This document shows, one piece after another, positions 23,772-31,213 of a DNA stretch of 34,498 nt. The notes beneath the pieces are model-generated. The model made no database searches. It saw only the letters and a list, made by a program, of their open reading frames with translations, and had not been told where the DNA came from. Source of the stretch: an uncultured bacterium (lineage in GTDB: Bacteria; Bacteroidota; Bacteroidia; Bacteroidales; Bacteroidaceae). Position 1 is the first letter of the stretch. Every line of letters starts with the position of its first letter. A program made the translations under genes and the position numbers. The stretch is taken from positions 1 through 34,498 of the forward strand of contig CAJMSE010000026.1 in the NCBI GenBank assembly GCA_905216025.1, read 5' to 3'.

Positions 23772-23878
23772 GTAACCCGTTGCGCGTCGCACTGTTACCT
23801 GCCATAGGTAACGATGCGACGCGCAACGGGTTACAGCGTTACCTGCGGCAGGTAACAACGTTACGCGCGACAGGTAAC
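23772..23878. repeat. 22-nt phased palindromic array, locus C (five units)
   Basis: Units of 19 nt start at 23772, 23794, 23816, 23838 and 23860, exactly 22 nt apart, with spacers act, gat, agc and aac. Unit 1 (GTAACCCGTTGCGCGTCGC) and unit 3 are perfect reverse complements around the palindromic unit 2. Unit 4 is GTTACCTGCGGCAGGTAAC, nearly identical to a unit of locus A. It lies between two convergent 3' ends. Confidence 0.95.
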
Positions 23879-23897
23879 AAAACCGGAACAACCGGAA

Positions 23898-24923
23898 TCA
23901 CATCCCTGAATAATCCGAATAGCGTTTTTTCCCCTTCACATAGTACTGCCACAGCAGCGAGAAGCCGCAACGGCCAGTATCCATCGTGCCGGCACGGCCG
24001 GCCTGTATAGCCTCACGGTCGGCACGGAAGCCGGACTTCCATCGGCTGAAAGCCCGGCGGGCACGGAACACAGCCTTGAAGTCGCCCCAGCTGTGCTTGA
24101 GCACGAGCATCTCGAAGGCTGCCAGATAGTCAAGAAACCACCTCATCAGCATCACGTGGCGGAGTTCCGGTTCGGGCAGGCACTTATAGAGCATGGTCAG
24201 GTTGTTGCGGAAGTTGAGAAAGGTCTTCATCGGGTTACTCTTGGGCAGCGTGCCGCCTCCGACGTGATACACTACGCTCTCGGGTATGCAGAAGATGCGG
24301 CATCCGCGTATGCGCAGCCGCCAGCACATGTCAATCTCTTCGTTGTGGGCAAAGAAACGGCCGTCGAGACCGCCCACAGCCCGGTAGTCTTCAGCCCTTA
24401 TCATCAGGGCGGCACCCGTGGCCCAGAGTATTTCCTGGCAGTAGTCGTACTGCCCGTCGTCGCGCTCCACGGTATCGAAGATGCGGCCGCGGCAGAAGGG
24501 ATATCCGTAACGGTCGATGAATCCGCCGCTCGCCCCCGCATATTCGAAGCTGTCGCGGTCGGCCATGGAGAGCAGCTTGGGCTGACAGGCTGCCACATCG
24601 CGATGAGTGTCCATGAACTCTATCAACGGCGTTAGCCAGTGGTGGGTGACCTCTATGTCGGAGTTGAGCAGCAGATAATACTCCGCATCGACCTGACCCA
24701 GAGCCTTGTTGTAGCCCTCGGCAAAGCCCCAGTTACGGTCAAGCTCTATCAGGCGACAGGCGGGGAACTCGCTGCGCAGCATGTCCAGCGACCCGTCCGT
24801 CGAGGCATTGTCTGCCACATACACCACGGCCTCGTCCGATGAATAGCGGAGCACCGACGGCAGATAGCGCCGCAGCATATCCGCACCGTTCCAATTGAGA
24901 ATAACAATGGCTACTCTGTCCAT
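23898..24923 (-). CDS. family 2 glycosyltransferase (rhamnosyltransferase-like)
   Basis: The 341-residue protein is a GT-A glycosyltransferase, probably adding a sugar to a surface polysaccharide at the inner face of the membrane. The motifs are IVILNWNGADML, VADNASTDGS, WGFAEGYNKAL, LLLNSDIEV as the metal-binding segment, and EEIDMCWRLRIRG with the catalytic-base region; HVGGGT and the C-terminal NFRNNLTMLYK are typical of the rhamnosyltransferase-like group. Donor and acceptor are unknown. Its start codon overlaps the end of mtaB by 13 nt, so translation is coupled even though the functions seem unrelated. Confidence 0.9.
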   Translation of the reverse strand: MDRVAIVILNWNGADMLRRYLPSVLRYSSDEAVVYVADNASTDGSLDMLRSEFPACRLIELDRNWGFAEGYNKALGQVDAEYYLLLNSDIEVTHHWLTPLIEFMDTHRDVAACQPKLLSMADRDSFEYAGASGGFIDRYGYPFCRGRIFDTVERDDGQYDYCQEILWATGAALMIRAEDYRAVGGLDGRFFAHNEEIDMCWRLRIRGCRIFCIPESVVYHVGGGTLPKSNPMKTFLNFRNNLTMLYKCLPEPELRHVMLMRWFLDYLAAFEMLVLKHSWGDFKAVFRARRAFSRWKSGFRADREAIQAGRAGTMDTGRCGFSLLWQYYVKGKKRYSDYSGM

Positions 24924-26278
24924 AACATTTCTGTCTTTAACGCCGTCCGGTCGTGGTTGAAACCGCCGAGACGAACCTTTATCAATCTGTTGTCATACTC
25001 TGCCTTAGCCTCCGACGGCGACAGCTCCACGCGTATATAGTTGGCCGTGAAGCCGTGCATGGCCTTGCCACGCGGCGCCTTCTCAAAGAGCACCTCTGCA
25101 TCGCTGCCGATGAAACGCTCATAGAAAGCCTGCGTCTTTGCATCCGACAGGTCGAGAAGGCGCTTGCTCCGCTCCTTCTTCGTCTTGTCGTCCACGACGT
25201 ACGGGATTTTCAAGGCTGCCGTGCCGGGGCGCTCAGAATATGGGAACACATGCAGCTGGGTGACGTCGAGACCGTCGAGGAAAGCGTATGTCTCCTCGAA
25301 ACACTCCGGTGTCTCGCCGCGGCAACCCACCATCACGTCCACCCCGATGAACGCATCGGGCATGGCCTGCCTGATGCGGCGTATCTTGTCGGCGAACAGG
25401 GCGCAGTCGTAATGTCTGTGCATGAGCTTCAGCACCGCGTCGCTGCCGCTCTGCAGGGGTATATGGAAATGGGGCATGAAGGCCCTGCTGCGCGCGCAGT
25501 AGTCTATGAGCCCGTCGCTGAGCAGGTCCGGTTCGAGACTGCTGATGCGGAACCGCCGTATTCCCTCCACCCCGTCAAGCGCCCTTACAAGGTCTGTGAA
25601 GCTCTCGCCGGTGGTCTTCCCGAAGTCGCCTATGTTGACGCCGGTGAGCACTATCTCCTGTCCGCCCTCGGCAGCGGCCTGCTCTGCCTGCGCCACGAGA
25701 GAGGCTATAGTAGGGTTACGGCTGAAGCCGCGTGCGTACGGGATGGTGCAATATGTGCAGAAATAGTCGCATCCGTCCTGCACCTTGAGGAAATATCGCG
25801 TGCGGTTGCCTCGCGAGCAGCTCGGTGCAAACGTCTTTATATCCTTTGTCTTCACGGCGTGGAAACGGTGGAGATGCTCCATGCTGCCCCCGGACGCAGC
25901 CCCGGTGCGGCTGCTCCACGCATCAGAGAGGTACTGCACGAGGTTTGCCTTCTCGTTCGAACCGAGCACGAGGTCCACTCCCTCTATCCTGCTCACCGTC
26001 TCAGCCTCCAACTGGGCATAGCATCCCGTGACGACAACGAAAGCTCCCGGATTGTTTCTCACAAGCCTGTGAATGGCCTGCCGGCACTTATGGTCGGCCA
26101 CGTCGGTGACGGAGCATGTGTTGATGAGGCACAGGTCGGCCGTCTCTCCCTTGCCGGCTATGCAGACCCCCAGTTCCTGCAACATCCTGCCGAACGTCGA
26201 CGTCTCGGAAAAGTTCAACTTGCAGCCCAACGTATAGTAAGCCGCTTTCTTGCCTTGAAAGGCAGATGAGTCTATCAT
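24911..26278 (-). CDS. mtaB: tRNA-2-methylthio-N6-threonylcarbamoyladenosine methylthiotransferase
   Basis: MtaB adds a methylthio group to t6A37 of tRNAs reading ANN codons, using two iron-sulfur clusters. The 455-residue protein has the N-terminal UPF0004 domain with three cysteines (TLGCKLNFSE, INTCSVTDVA, VVTGCYAQ), the radical SAM motif CDYFCTYC in the centre, IPLQSGSDAVLKLMHRHY, and a C-terminal TRAM-like domain. GCKLNFSE rather than GCQMN favours MtaB over MiaB. It has its own TACCTTTG promoter box and is followed, with a 13-nt overlap, by a glycosyltransferase. Confidence 0.93.
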   Translation of the reverse strand: MIDSSAFQGKKAAYYTLGCKLNFSETSTFGRMLQELGVCIAGKGETADLCLINTCSVTDVADHKCRQAIHRLVRNNPGAFVVVTGCYAQLEAETVSRIEGVDLVLGSNEKANLVQYLSDAWSSRTGAASGGSMEHLHRFHAVKTKDIKTFAPSCSRGNRTRYFLKVQDGCDYFCTYCTIPYARGFSRNPTIASLVAQAEQAAAEGGQEIVLTGVNIGDFGKTTGESFTDLVRALDGVEGIRRFRISSLEPDLLSDGLIDYCARSRAFMPHFHIPLQSGSDAVLKLMHRHYDCALFADKIRRIRQAMPDAFIGVDVMVGCRGETPECFEETYAFLDGLDVTQLHVFPYSERPGTAALKIPYVVDDKTKKERSKRLLDLSDAKTQAFYERFIGSDAEVLFEKAPRGKAMHGFTANYIRVELSPSEAKAEYDNRLIKVRLGGFNHDRTALKTEMLWTE

Positions 26279-26305
26279 ATATAATAATGTGTTACTTCTT
26301 TAGTA

Positions 26306-26313
26306 CAAAGGTA
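26306..26313 (-). promoter_or_regulatory. -7 box of mtaB
   Basis: The minus strand reads TACCTTTG, 27 nt before the start codon. Confidence 0.78.
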
Positions 26314-26482
26314 CACATTTTTCACGAATCAACGGTAATGTGACGGTATTTATAACTGGGAGCAAATGGCAATGTGTTTTTTAACACTTCATAATCCGTT
26401 GTTTATCAGCAGATTACTAAAAAGTTACAAAAATAGGGCTAAAAAAGTTCTAAAAAAATGAACAACGTAACGAAAAAATGTA

Positions 26483-26490
26483 TACCTTTG
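26483..26490 (+). promoter_or_regulatory. -7 box of the small lipoprotein gene
   Basis: TACCTTTG, with a leader of roughly 48 nt that is A-rich (AAATTTAAAAAGCAAAG) near the start codon. Such A-rich leaders often accompany strong translation in Bacteroidetes. Confidence 0.78.
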
Positions 26491-26543
26491 CAACGTTTTA
26501 ATAAACAAATGATTGTTTTACAGAAATTTAAAAAGCAAAGAAA

Positions 26544-26717
26544 ATGAAAAAATTAGTATTTATGTTCGTAGCTATGGCAGCTATCTCATTCGCATCTTGT
26601 GGTAACAAAACAGAGCAGGCTGCTCCGGTAGACTCTGACACTGTTGTTGTTGACGTAGATTCTGCTGCTGTTGATTCAGCTGCTACAGATTCAGTTGCTA
26701 CTGACTCAGTTGCTTAA
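26544..26717 (+). CDS. 57-residue low-complexity lipoprotein
   Basis: MKKLVFMFVAMAAISFASC is a complete lipoprotein signal with the lipobox ending at C19. The mature part is only 39 residues, almost wholly Asp, Ser, Ala, Thr and Val, with repeats of the DSAA/ATDSV kind. It has no domain I can name. The gene uses A/T-rich codons, unlike the GC-rich neighbours, as the ribosomal protein genes nearby also do, which points to high expression. A consensus promoter box and a 14-bp terminator frame it as a single-gene unit. An acidic tether on the outer membrane is a guess. Confidence 0.85.
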   Translation: MKKLVFMFVAMAAISFASCGNKTEQAAPVDSDTVVVDVDSAAVDSAATDSVATDSVA

Positions 26718-26748
26718 TCACAAGCTACAACTCAGACTAAGAGAGATC

Positions 26749-26784
26749 AAAAGTCCGCTAAGCCTAACCGCTTAGCGGACTTTT
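26749..26784 (+). terminator. terminator of the small lipoprotein gene
   Basis: A perfect 14-bp stem (AAAAGTCCGCTAAG with CTTAGCGGACTTTT) and an 8-nt loop, ending in T residues. Confidence 0.93.
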
Positions 26785-26811
26785 GGTATATGATTGATAA
26801 TAACCATCACC

Positions 26812-26838
26812 TCTGTGTAGGTCCACACAGATTTTTTT
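26812..26838 (+). terminator. second terminator-like hairpin
   Basis: TCTGTGT pairs with ACACAGA around a 6-nt loop and is followed by seven T. It backs up the first terminator. Confidence 0.75.
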
Positions 26839-26848
26839 ACTGCTCCTC

Positions 26849-26892
26849 GGGATGAACCCATAAGATTGCCGGGATGAACCCATAAAAAAATC
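26849..26892. repeat. two 22-nt units
   Basis: GGGATGAACCCATAA at 26849 recurs at 26871, exactly 22 nt later. Each unit can form a small GGG/CCC hairpin. The pair abuts the rplI terminator. Confidence 0.85.
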
Positions 26893-26915
26893 CCCGTTGC
26901 ATCAGCAACGGGGAT
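26884..26915 (-). terminator. terminator of rpsF-rpsR-rplI
   Basis: An 11-bp perfect stem (ATCCCCGTTGC/GCAACGGGGAT) with a 4-nt loop; on the minus strand it is followed by a run of seven T. Confidence 0.93.
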
Positions 26916-26954
26916 TTACCGTATAATAAAAATGATTTTGCTTTACAGCGAAAA

Positions 26955-27491
26955 TTATTCTGCTACGGGAGCGGCCTCTTCCTGTACCGGAGTCTCCTCT
27001 GCTACGGGCTCAGCCACGGGTGCCTCTTCTGCCTTCTCTGCCTTGGGAGCATTCTCAGCAACAACCTTTACGGGCACCTCTACCATCACTTCCTTGTGGA
27101 AATGTACGGTTGCGATATAGTCGCCGACAGTCTTGATGTCGCGCATCACGATAATCTTACGGTCAATCTCGTGACCCAGCTTCTTCAGTTCCTCTGCTAC
27201 ATGAGCTGCATTTACAGAACCGTAGGTAACGCCTGTAGCGCTGACCTTAGCCGTGATGACAAGAGCAACGTCCTTGATTGCCTCTGCCTTCTTCTCTGCC
27301 TCAGCCTTGATAGCTGCGAGCTTGTGAGCCTGCTGCTTCAGGTTCTCTGCGAGAATCTTCTTTGCAGAGGGCGAAGCGATTACAGCCTTACCTGTAGGAA
27401 TAAGGTAGTTACGGCCATATCCAGACTTTACGTTTACGATATCGTTCTTAAATCCAAGACCGATGATATCTTCTTTCAGTATTAATTCCAT
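26955..27491 (-). CDS. rplI: 50S ribosomal protein L9 with acidic C-terminal tail
   Basis: L9 binds 23S rRNA and helps keep the reading frame. The N-terminal domain MELILKEDIIGLGFKNDIVNVKSGYGRNYLIP is diagnostic (landmark: GYGRNYLIP), followed by the long connecting helix and the C-terminal domain with GSVNAAHVAEEL. At 178 residues it exceeds the usual ~150: the last ~30 residues are only Glu, Ala, Pro and Val (EKAEEAPVAEPVAEE and similar), an unstructured extension. A strong GAGGAGG ribosome-binding site precedes the start. Third gene of the rpsF-rpsR-rplI operon. Confidence 0.97.
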   Translation of the reverse strand: MELILKEDIIGLGFKNDIVNVKSGYGRNYLIPTGKAVIASPSAKKILAENLKQQAHKLAAIKAEAEKKAEAIKDVALVITAKVSATGVTYGSVNAAHVAEELKKLGHEIDRKIIVMRDIKTVGDYIATVHFHKEVMVEVPVKVVAENAPKAEKAEEAPVAEPVAEETPVQEEAAPVAE

Positions 27492-27507
27492 TCTGTCTCC
27501 TCCTCTA

Positions 27508-27774
27508 TTATTTCATCAAGTCAGTTACATAAGGCAGCAATGCTATCTGGCGGGCGCGCTTGATAGCCTGAGCCACACGACGCTGATACTTCAATGAAGT
27601 ACCTGTGATACGGCGGGGAAGAATCTTACCCTGCTCGTTAAGGAACTTCTTGAGGAACTCAGGATCCTTATAGTCGATATACTTAATACCGCTCTTCTTG
27701 AAACGGCAATACTTCTTCTTCTTCGTGTCCACTGAGGGCGGGGTCAAATACCTTATTTCTGATTCCTGTGCCAT
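27508..27774 (-). CDS. rpsR: 30S ribosomal protein S18
   Basis: S18 pairs with S6 on the platform of the small subunit. The 88-residue protein shows KKYCRFKKSGIKYIDYKD, FLNEQGKILPRRITGTSL and the basic end AIKRARQIALLPYVTD. Its AGGAGG ribosome-binding site overlaps the last codons of rpsF, and three nt separate the two genes, fitting coupled synthesis of the S6/S18 pair. Confidence 0.97.
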   Translation of the reverse strand: MAQESEIRYLTPPSVDTKKKKYCRFKKSGIKYIDYKDPEFLKKFLNEQGKILPRRITGTSLKYQRRVAQAIKRARQIALLPYVTDLMK

Positions 27775-27777
27775 AAC

Positions 27778-28122
27778 TTAAGCCTCCTCTTTTTTAGCAT
27801 ATTTGTTTCTTCTCTTCTCAGCATACTGTGCTGCATACTTGTCGAGTTTAACCGTCATGTAACGGATAACCTTCTCATCGCGGCGGTATCCCACCTCAAG
27901 AGTCTTAATCACTTCAGGCTCTGCCTTGAACTCTATCAGGCAGTAGAAGCCTGTAGATTTCTTCTGAATAGCATAAGCCATCTTCTTCAGTCCCCAGGCC
28001 TCTTCGTTCAGAATCTCAGCACCATTGTCGGTGAGAACCTTCTTGAACTTAGCGACCGTTTCCTTCATCTGTTCATCAGACAAAACGGGAGTCAAAATGA
28101 AAACGGTTTCGTATTGATTCAT
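27778..28122 (-). CDS. rpsF: 30S ribosomal protein S6
   Basis: S6 forms a complex with S18 and binds 16S rRNA. The 114-residue form starts MNQYETVFILTPVLSDEQ, the standard N-terminus; an in-frame ATG 11 codons earlier adds only a non-conserved extension. YAIQKKSTGFYCLIEF and YRRDEKVIRYMTVKL are typical S6 strands, and a Lys-rich tail closes the protein. First gene of the operon; ssb, which sits between rpsF and rpsR in many bacteria, is absent here. Confidence 0.97.
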   Translation of the reverse strand: MNQYETVFILTPVLSDEQMKETVAKFKKVLTDNGAEILNEEAWGLKKMAYAIQKKSTGFYCLIEFKAEPEVIKTLEVGYRRDEKVIRYMTVKLDKYAAQYAEKRRNKYAKKEEA

Positions 28123-28165
28123 ACCTTTAATTATTAATAAAATGTTAATTTGCAAAATTGCGGTG

Positions 28166-28173
28166 CAAAGTTA
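28166..28173 (-). promoter_or_regulatory. -7 box of the rpsF operon
   Basis: The minus strand reads TAACTTTG, 43 nt before the rpsF start, leaving a leader that could carry autoregulation by S6/S18; I see no clear S6:S18 motif. Confidence 0.75.
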
Positions 28174-28217
28174 CTAATTTTTATTCAATTACCAACGCCC
28201 CGTAATGGATTATTTTG

Positions 28218-28225
28218 TATTTTTG
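28218..28225 (+). promoter_or_regulatory. -7 box of the small membrane protein gene
   Basis: TATTTTTG ends 21 nt before the ATG at 28247. Confidence 0.65.
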
Positions 28226-28246
28226 CACTGAAATTTAACTGTTTAC

Positions 28247-28426
28247 ATGAAGAAATACATGAAATTTCTCGCTTTGGCGCTTATCTTTGCCGGTCTGGCA
28301 CTGTTTATGCTGAGGTCCATTGCCGGATGGGCAGAGACGAACGCGGCGCTCTTCACCGCCCTTGCGCTCATCGCCGCAGGCATAGCCGTGCACACGGCGG
28401 TATGCAAGAGAGAGAGCAGATACTGA
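28247..28426 (+). CDS. 59-residue protein with two membrane helices
   Basis: The short frame encodes MKKYMKFLALALIFAGLALF, a turn with RSIAGWAETN, a second hydrophobic stretch (AALFTALALIAAGIAV) and a basic end (CKRESRY). Two predicted membrane helices and basic residues at both ends suggest an inner-membrane hairpin with both termini inside. I know no family for it. Support for a real gene is the promoter box 21 nt upstream, the coherent membrane pattern and the hairpin after the stop; it lies divergent from rpsF and convergent with rprY. Confidence 0.68.
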   Translation: MKKYMKFLALALIFAGLALFMLRSIAGWAETNAALFTALALIAAGIAVHTAVCKRESRY

Positions 28427-28446
28427 CAGCAGGCTGCCGGAAAAAC

Positions 28447-28489
28447 AAGGTGGCGCCGCCCGCACCCATAGTGCAGGCAGCGCCACCTT
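28447..28489. terminator. bidirectional terminator between the small membrane gene and rprY
   Basis: AAGGTGGCG pairs with CGCCACCTT, and the stem continues inward with small mismatches to a GCAC/GTGC tip. On the minus strand the exit is a TTGTTTTT run, so it mainly serves rprY. Confidence 0.85.
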
Positions 28490-28511
28490 ATTTATATATA
28501 GGGCCGCCGGC

Positions 28512-29207
28512 TCATTCCTCCGGAGTGATCAGCTTGTATCCCTTTCCGTGTATGTTGATGATCTCTATCTGGTCGTCGTCCTTCAGGTGCTTGCGCAGCT
28601 TCGTGATGTATACATCCATCGAACGTGCATTGAAGTAATTGTCGTCGATCCATATCGTCTTCAGGGCAAAATCGCGCTGCAGAATCTCGTTGGCGTGACT
28701 GCAGAGAAGTGCGAGGAGCTCGTTCTCCTTGGTCGTCAGCTTTGTCTGCTTGTCGTCGATGCTGAGCAGCTGCTTCTGAGTGTCGAACGTGAAGCGTCCT
28801 ATATGGTATATCGTGCTCTCCTTGTTTTTCTTTCCACGCACGCGGCGGAGTATCGCCTCTATACGGAACACAAGCTCTTCCATAGAGAACGGCTTGGTTA
28901 TATAATCATCCGCTCCTATCTTGAAGCCCTCAAGGATATCCTCTTTCAGGGTCTTTGCCGTAAGGAAGATGATGGGAATCTCCGCATTGGCGGCACGTAT
29001 TTCCTGCGCCAGGGTGAATCCATCCTTCTTAGGCATCATCACGTCGAGCACGCAAATGTCGAACTTGCTCTTCAGGAAAGCCTTGTAACCGGCCTCACCA
29101 TCCGGGCACAACTCAGCCGAATAGCCTTTGGCTGCCAGGTACTCACGGAGCAACATACCCAGGTTCTCGTCGTCTTCACAAAGAAGAATTTTCAAATTTT
29201 CATCCAT
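28512..29207 (-). CDS. rprY: OmpR-family response regulator, RprY-like
   Basis: The 231-residue regulator has a receiver domain with the acidic pair ED at 11-12, phosphoacceptor D55 (CVLDVMMPKKDG), FLTAKTLKED and the lysine in YITKPFSMEELV. A winged-helix DNA-binding domain follows: LTTKENELLALL, NARSMDVYITKLRKHL and IINIHGKGYKLI. Length and pattern match RprY described in Bacteroides fragilis, where it pairs with RprX. The kinase gene lies immediately upstream, 51 nt away, and should control it. Target genes cannot be read here. Confidence 0.93.
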   Translation of the reverse strand: MDENLKILLCEDDENLGMLLREYLAAKGYSAELCPDGEAGYKAFLKSKFDICVLDVMMPKKDGFTLAQEIRAANAEIPIIFLTAKTLKEDILEGFKIGADDYITKPFSMEELVFRIEAILRRVRGKKNKESTIYHIGRFTFDTQKQLLSIDDKQTKLTTKENELLALLCSHANEILQRDFALKTIWIDDNYFNARSMDVYITKLRKHLKDDDQIEIINIHGKGYKLITPEE

Positions 29208-29258
29208 AATCGTAGTTTTTTAATGGTTGATGATAATATTGTTACTTTTCTCTCATTC

Positions 29259-30818
29259 TCAGTTTGATATCACAGGGAGCGATATGACGAAGGTCGTGCC
29301 CTGGCCGTAGTCGCTCTCCACATGTATGTCTCCGCTGTGCATGTCCACCATCTTCTTGACATAGGCAAGGCCGAGACCGAATCCCTTTACGTCGTGGCGG
29401 TTGCCGGTATGCACACGGTAGAACTTGTCGAATATCTTTTTAAGGTTGTCACGCTTGATGCCGATTCCTGTATCACGCACGGACAGGTACACCCTTCCGC
29501 CGTCGTTCCACGTGCGCAGGTAGATATCCAGCGGCCTGTTCGGGTCGCAGTATTTCACGGCGTTGTCCATCAGGTTGAATATTACATTCTGGAAGTGCAT
29601 CTCATCCACATATATATCCGAGTCGACAGCCTCTATCTGAGTGTATATCTTTCCTCCGGTATGCTCCACACGCAGCGAGAACGAATGCGCCGCGCTCTCG
29701 ACGAGTTCGTTGAGGTCGAGCTCTTTCTTCTTCAGCACGGCGTTCTTACGCTCGAACATCGACATCTGGAGCACCTTCTCCACGAGGAAGCGCAGCCTCT
29801 TCGACTCGTCGTTTATCACTCCTCCGAGATGCTTCAGCATGCTCGGGCTCTTCGATATGCTCTCGTCGTTGAGCATCTGTGCCGCAAGCGATATGCTGGC
29901 TATCGGCGTCTTCAGCTCGTGGGTCATGTTGTTGATAAAGTCGTTCTTTATCTCCGAATATCTCTTCTGGCGGAATATCAGCACTATCGTCAGCACGAAC
30001 GTTATCAGCAGCACGCCTGTGAAGGCCACAGACGGAATCATGAACCGCACACTCGAGAAGATATACTTGTTTATTCCGGGGAAATGTATCGTCACAAGTC
30101 CCATCTTCGAGGACGGATCGTTGCGGAAGAGCACCTGCGAATAGCTGTTCTCCTCGCCCTCGTCGGTATAGTCAAGGCAACGGTATACCTCACGGCCGTC
30201 CGACTTCGACACTCGCAGATGATAAGGGATGTTTATTCCGTTGTTCATCAGCTCCATGCGTATGTCATTGTCGAGCGACTTGAAGTTGACGCGCTCGTTA
30301 AGCGGCCTGTTGCTTGCCTCGTAAAGGACATTGAACACCACCTCGTCGAGCAGGGCCTTCTGATATACATACCTTTTTCTCACAACATCCTGTAAAGACA
30401 TCGATGCGTCTCCTGACGTGCTCTTGTCGGAATGCAGTATCATTGCCTTTGGCACTGCCGACGGATTCGTGGCTATCGTCTTCAGCTGGAACGAGGAGTA
30501 CACCATGCCGTCCTTGCCAGCCTCGGAATACTGGTGCGGAGGCAGCACGGCCCCCTTCTTTCTGCCGGAACGGGTCTTGAATGAGTCTCCCCGCAATCCA
30601 CGCCTCTCATTCTCGTTGATGTCGCGCTCGAGATACTTCAGCGTTTCCGTCAGTTCAAGATTCCTCGAAGCCTGATACAGACTGCGGTTCACGGACTCGT
30701 CAAACTGCTCTTTCTTCATTTTTGCCATATCCTCTATGTATGACAGCTGGAGAAAGAGCAGTCCGAGGAACGATAATCCCATTACGACCGCTATTGTCCA
30801 TATCGTTGATTTCTTCAT
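29259..30818 (-). CDS. rprX: sensor histidine kinase, RprX-like
   Basis: The 519-residue inner-membrane kinase has a first helix at about 7-27, a periplasmic sensor region to ~255 without a recognisable fold, a second helix at about 262-283, then the dimerisation box with phosphorylated H300 (MTHELKTPIASISLAAQML). The ATPase domain contains the N box (NLMDNAVKYCD), DTGIGIKRDNLKKIFDKFYR and GFGLGLAYVKKMVD. No HAMP or PAS domain is obvious. It precedes rprY with a 51-nt gap. The promoter's -7 box ends 5 nt before the ATG, so the message is probably leaderless. It resembles RprX of B. fragilis. Confidence 0.93.
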   Translation of the reverse strand: MKKSTIWTIAVVMGLSFLGLLFLQLSYIEDMAKMKKEQFDESVNRSLYQASRNLELTETLKYLERDINENERRGLRGDSFKTRSGRKKGAVLPPHQYSEAGKDGMVYSSFQLKTIATNPSAVPKAMILHSDKSTSGDASMSLQDVVRKRYVYQKALLDEVVFNVLYEASNRPLNERVNFKSLDNDIRMELMNNGINIPYHLRVSKSDGREVYRCLDYTDEGEENSYSQVLFRNDPSSKMGLVTIHFPGINKYIFSSVRFMIPSVAFTGVLLITFVLTIVLIFRQKRYSEIKNDFINNMTHELKTPIASISLAAQMLNDESISKSPSMLKHLGGVINDESKRLRFLVEKVLQMSMFERKNAVLKKKELDLNELVESAAHSFSLRVEHTGGKIYTQIEAVDSDIYVDEMHFQNVIFNLMDNAVKYCDPNRPLDIYLRTWNDGGRVYLSVRDTGIGIKRDNLKKIFDKFYRVHTGNRHDVKGFGLGLAYVKKMVDMHSGDIHVESDYGQGTTFVISLPVISN

Positions 30819-30823
30819 ATCGG

Positions 30824-30853
30824 CAAAGATAAGCGTTTTTATTATAGGTCAAA
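30824..30853 (-). promoter_or_regulatory. promoter of rprX, overlapping the start
   Basis: On the minus strand TTTG (30850-30853), 18 nt, then TATCTTTG (30824-30831). Only 5 nt separate the -7 box from the ATG. Confidence 0.78.
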
Positions 30854-31152
30854 TTATTTCCGTTAAATAAATATCTTAAATTTAACTGCGTTAACCAAAA
30901 CGGCGTCATTTAGTTATATATAGAAAGGTATTGGCAAGCAATGGATGTATTTATAGCACTTTATGAAACAGCCGGTACAAGAAAGCAACGAGTGAAAGTG
31001 GCCTTATTAATATAATGTACGCGTAAGGACGCAGAGCAATGCGGTACCCGCATGACATAGACGGACATCTGACACCAATCTGCGGACATGTAACAAAGTA
31101 TTATATATTAAGGTTATTTAACGTTCAGGGGGGTAATTTGTCAATAATTATA

Positions 31153-31160
31153 TACTTTTG
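31153..31160 (+). promoter_or_regulatory. -7 box of the surface protein gene
   Basis: TACTTTTG, with a leader of roughly 46 nt that is A/T-rich and ends next to the ATG at 31214. Confidence 0.72.
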
Positions 31161-31213
31161 CGAACGTAAATAACATTTAAACTTACTTTAAACATTAACA
31201 AAACATTAGATTT

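Larger units (their letters stand above)
30819..31213. other. intergenic region upstream of the surface protein
   Basis: This AT-rich stretch of 395 nt holds the rprX promoter, a small hairpin ATGCGG-TAC-CCGCAT near 31050, two CGGACAT words 21 nt apart near 31066-31093, and the surface-protein promoter. No convincing gene is present. Confidence 0.65.

Noticed and set aside
31066..31093. Further two-unit member of the 22-nt family (CGGACAT words)
   Set aside because: The spacing is 21 nt, not 22, and similarity does not extend beyond the short word.
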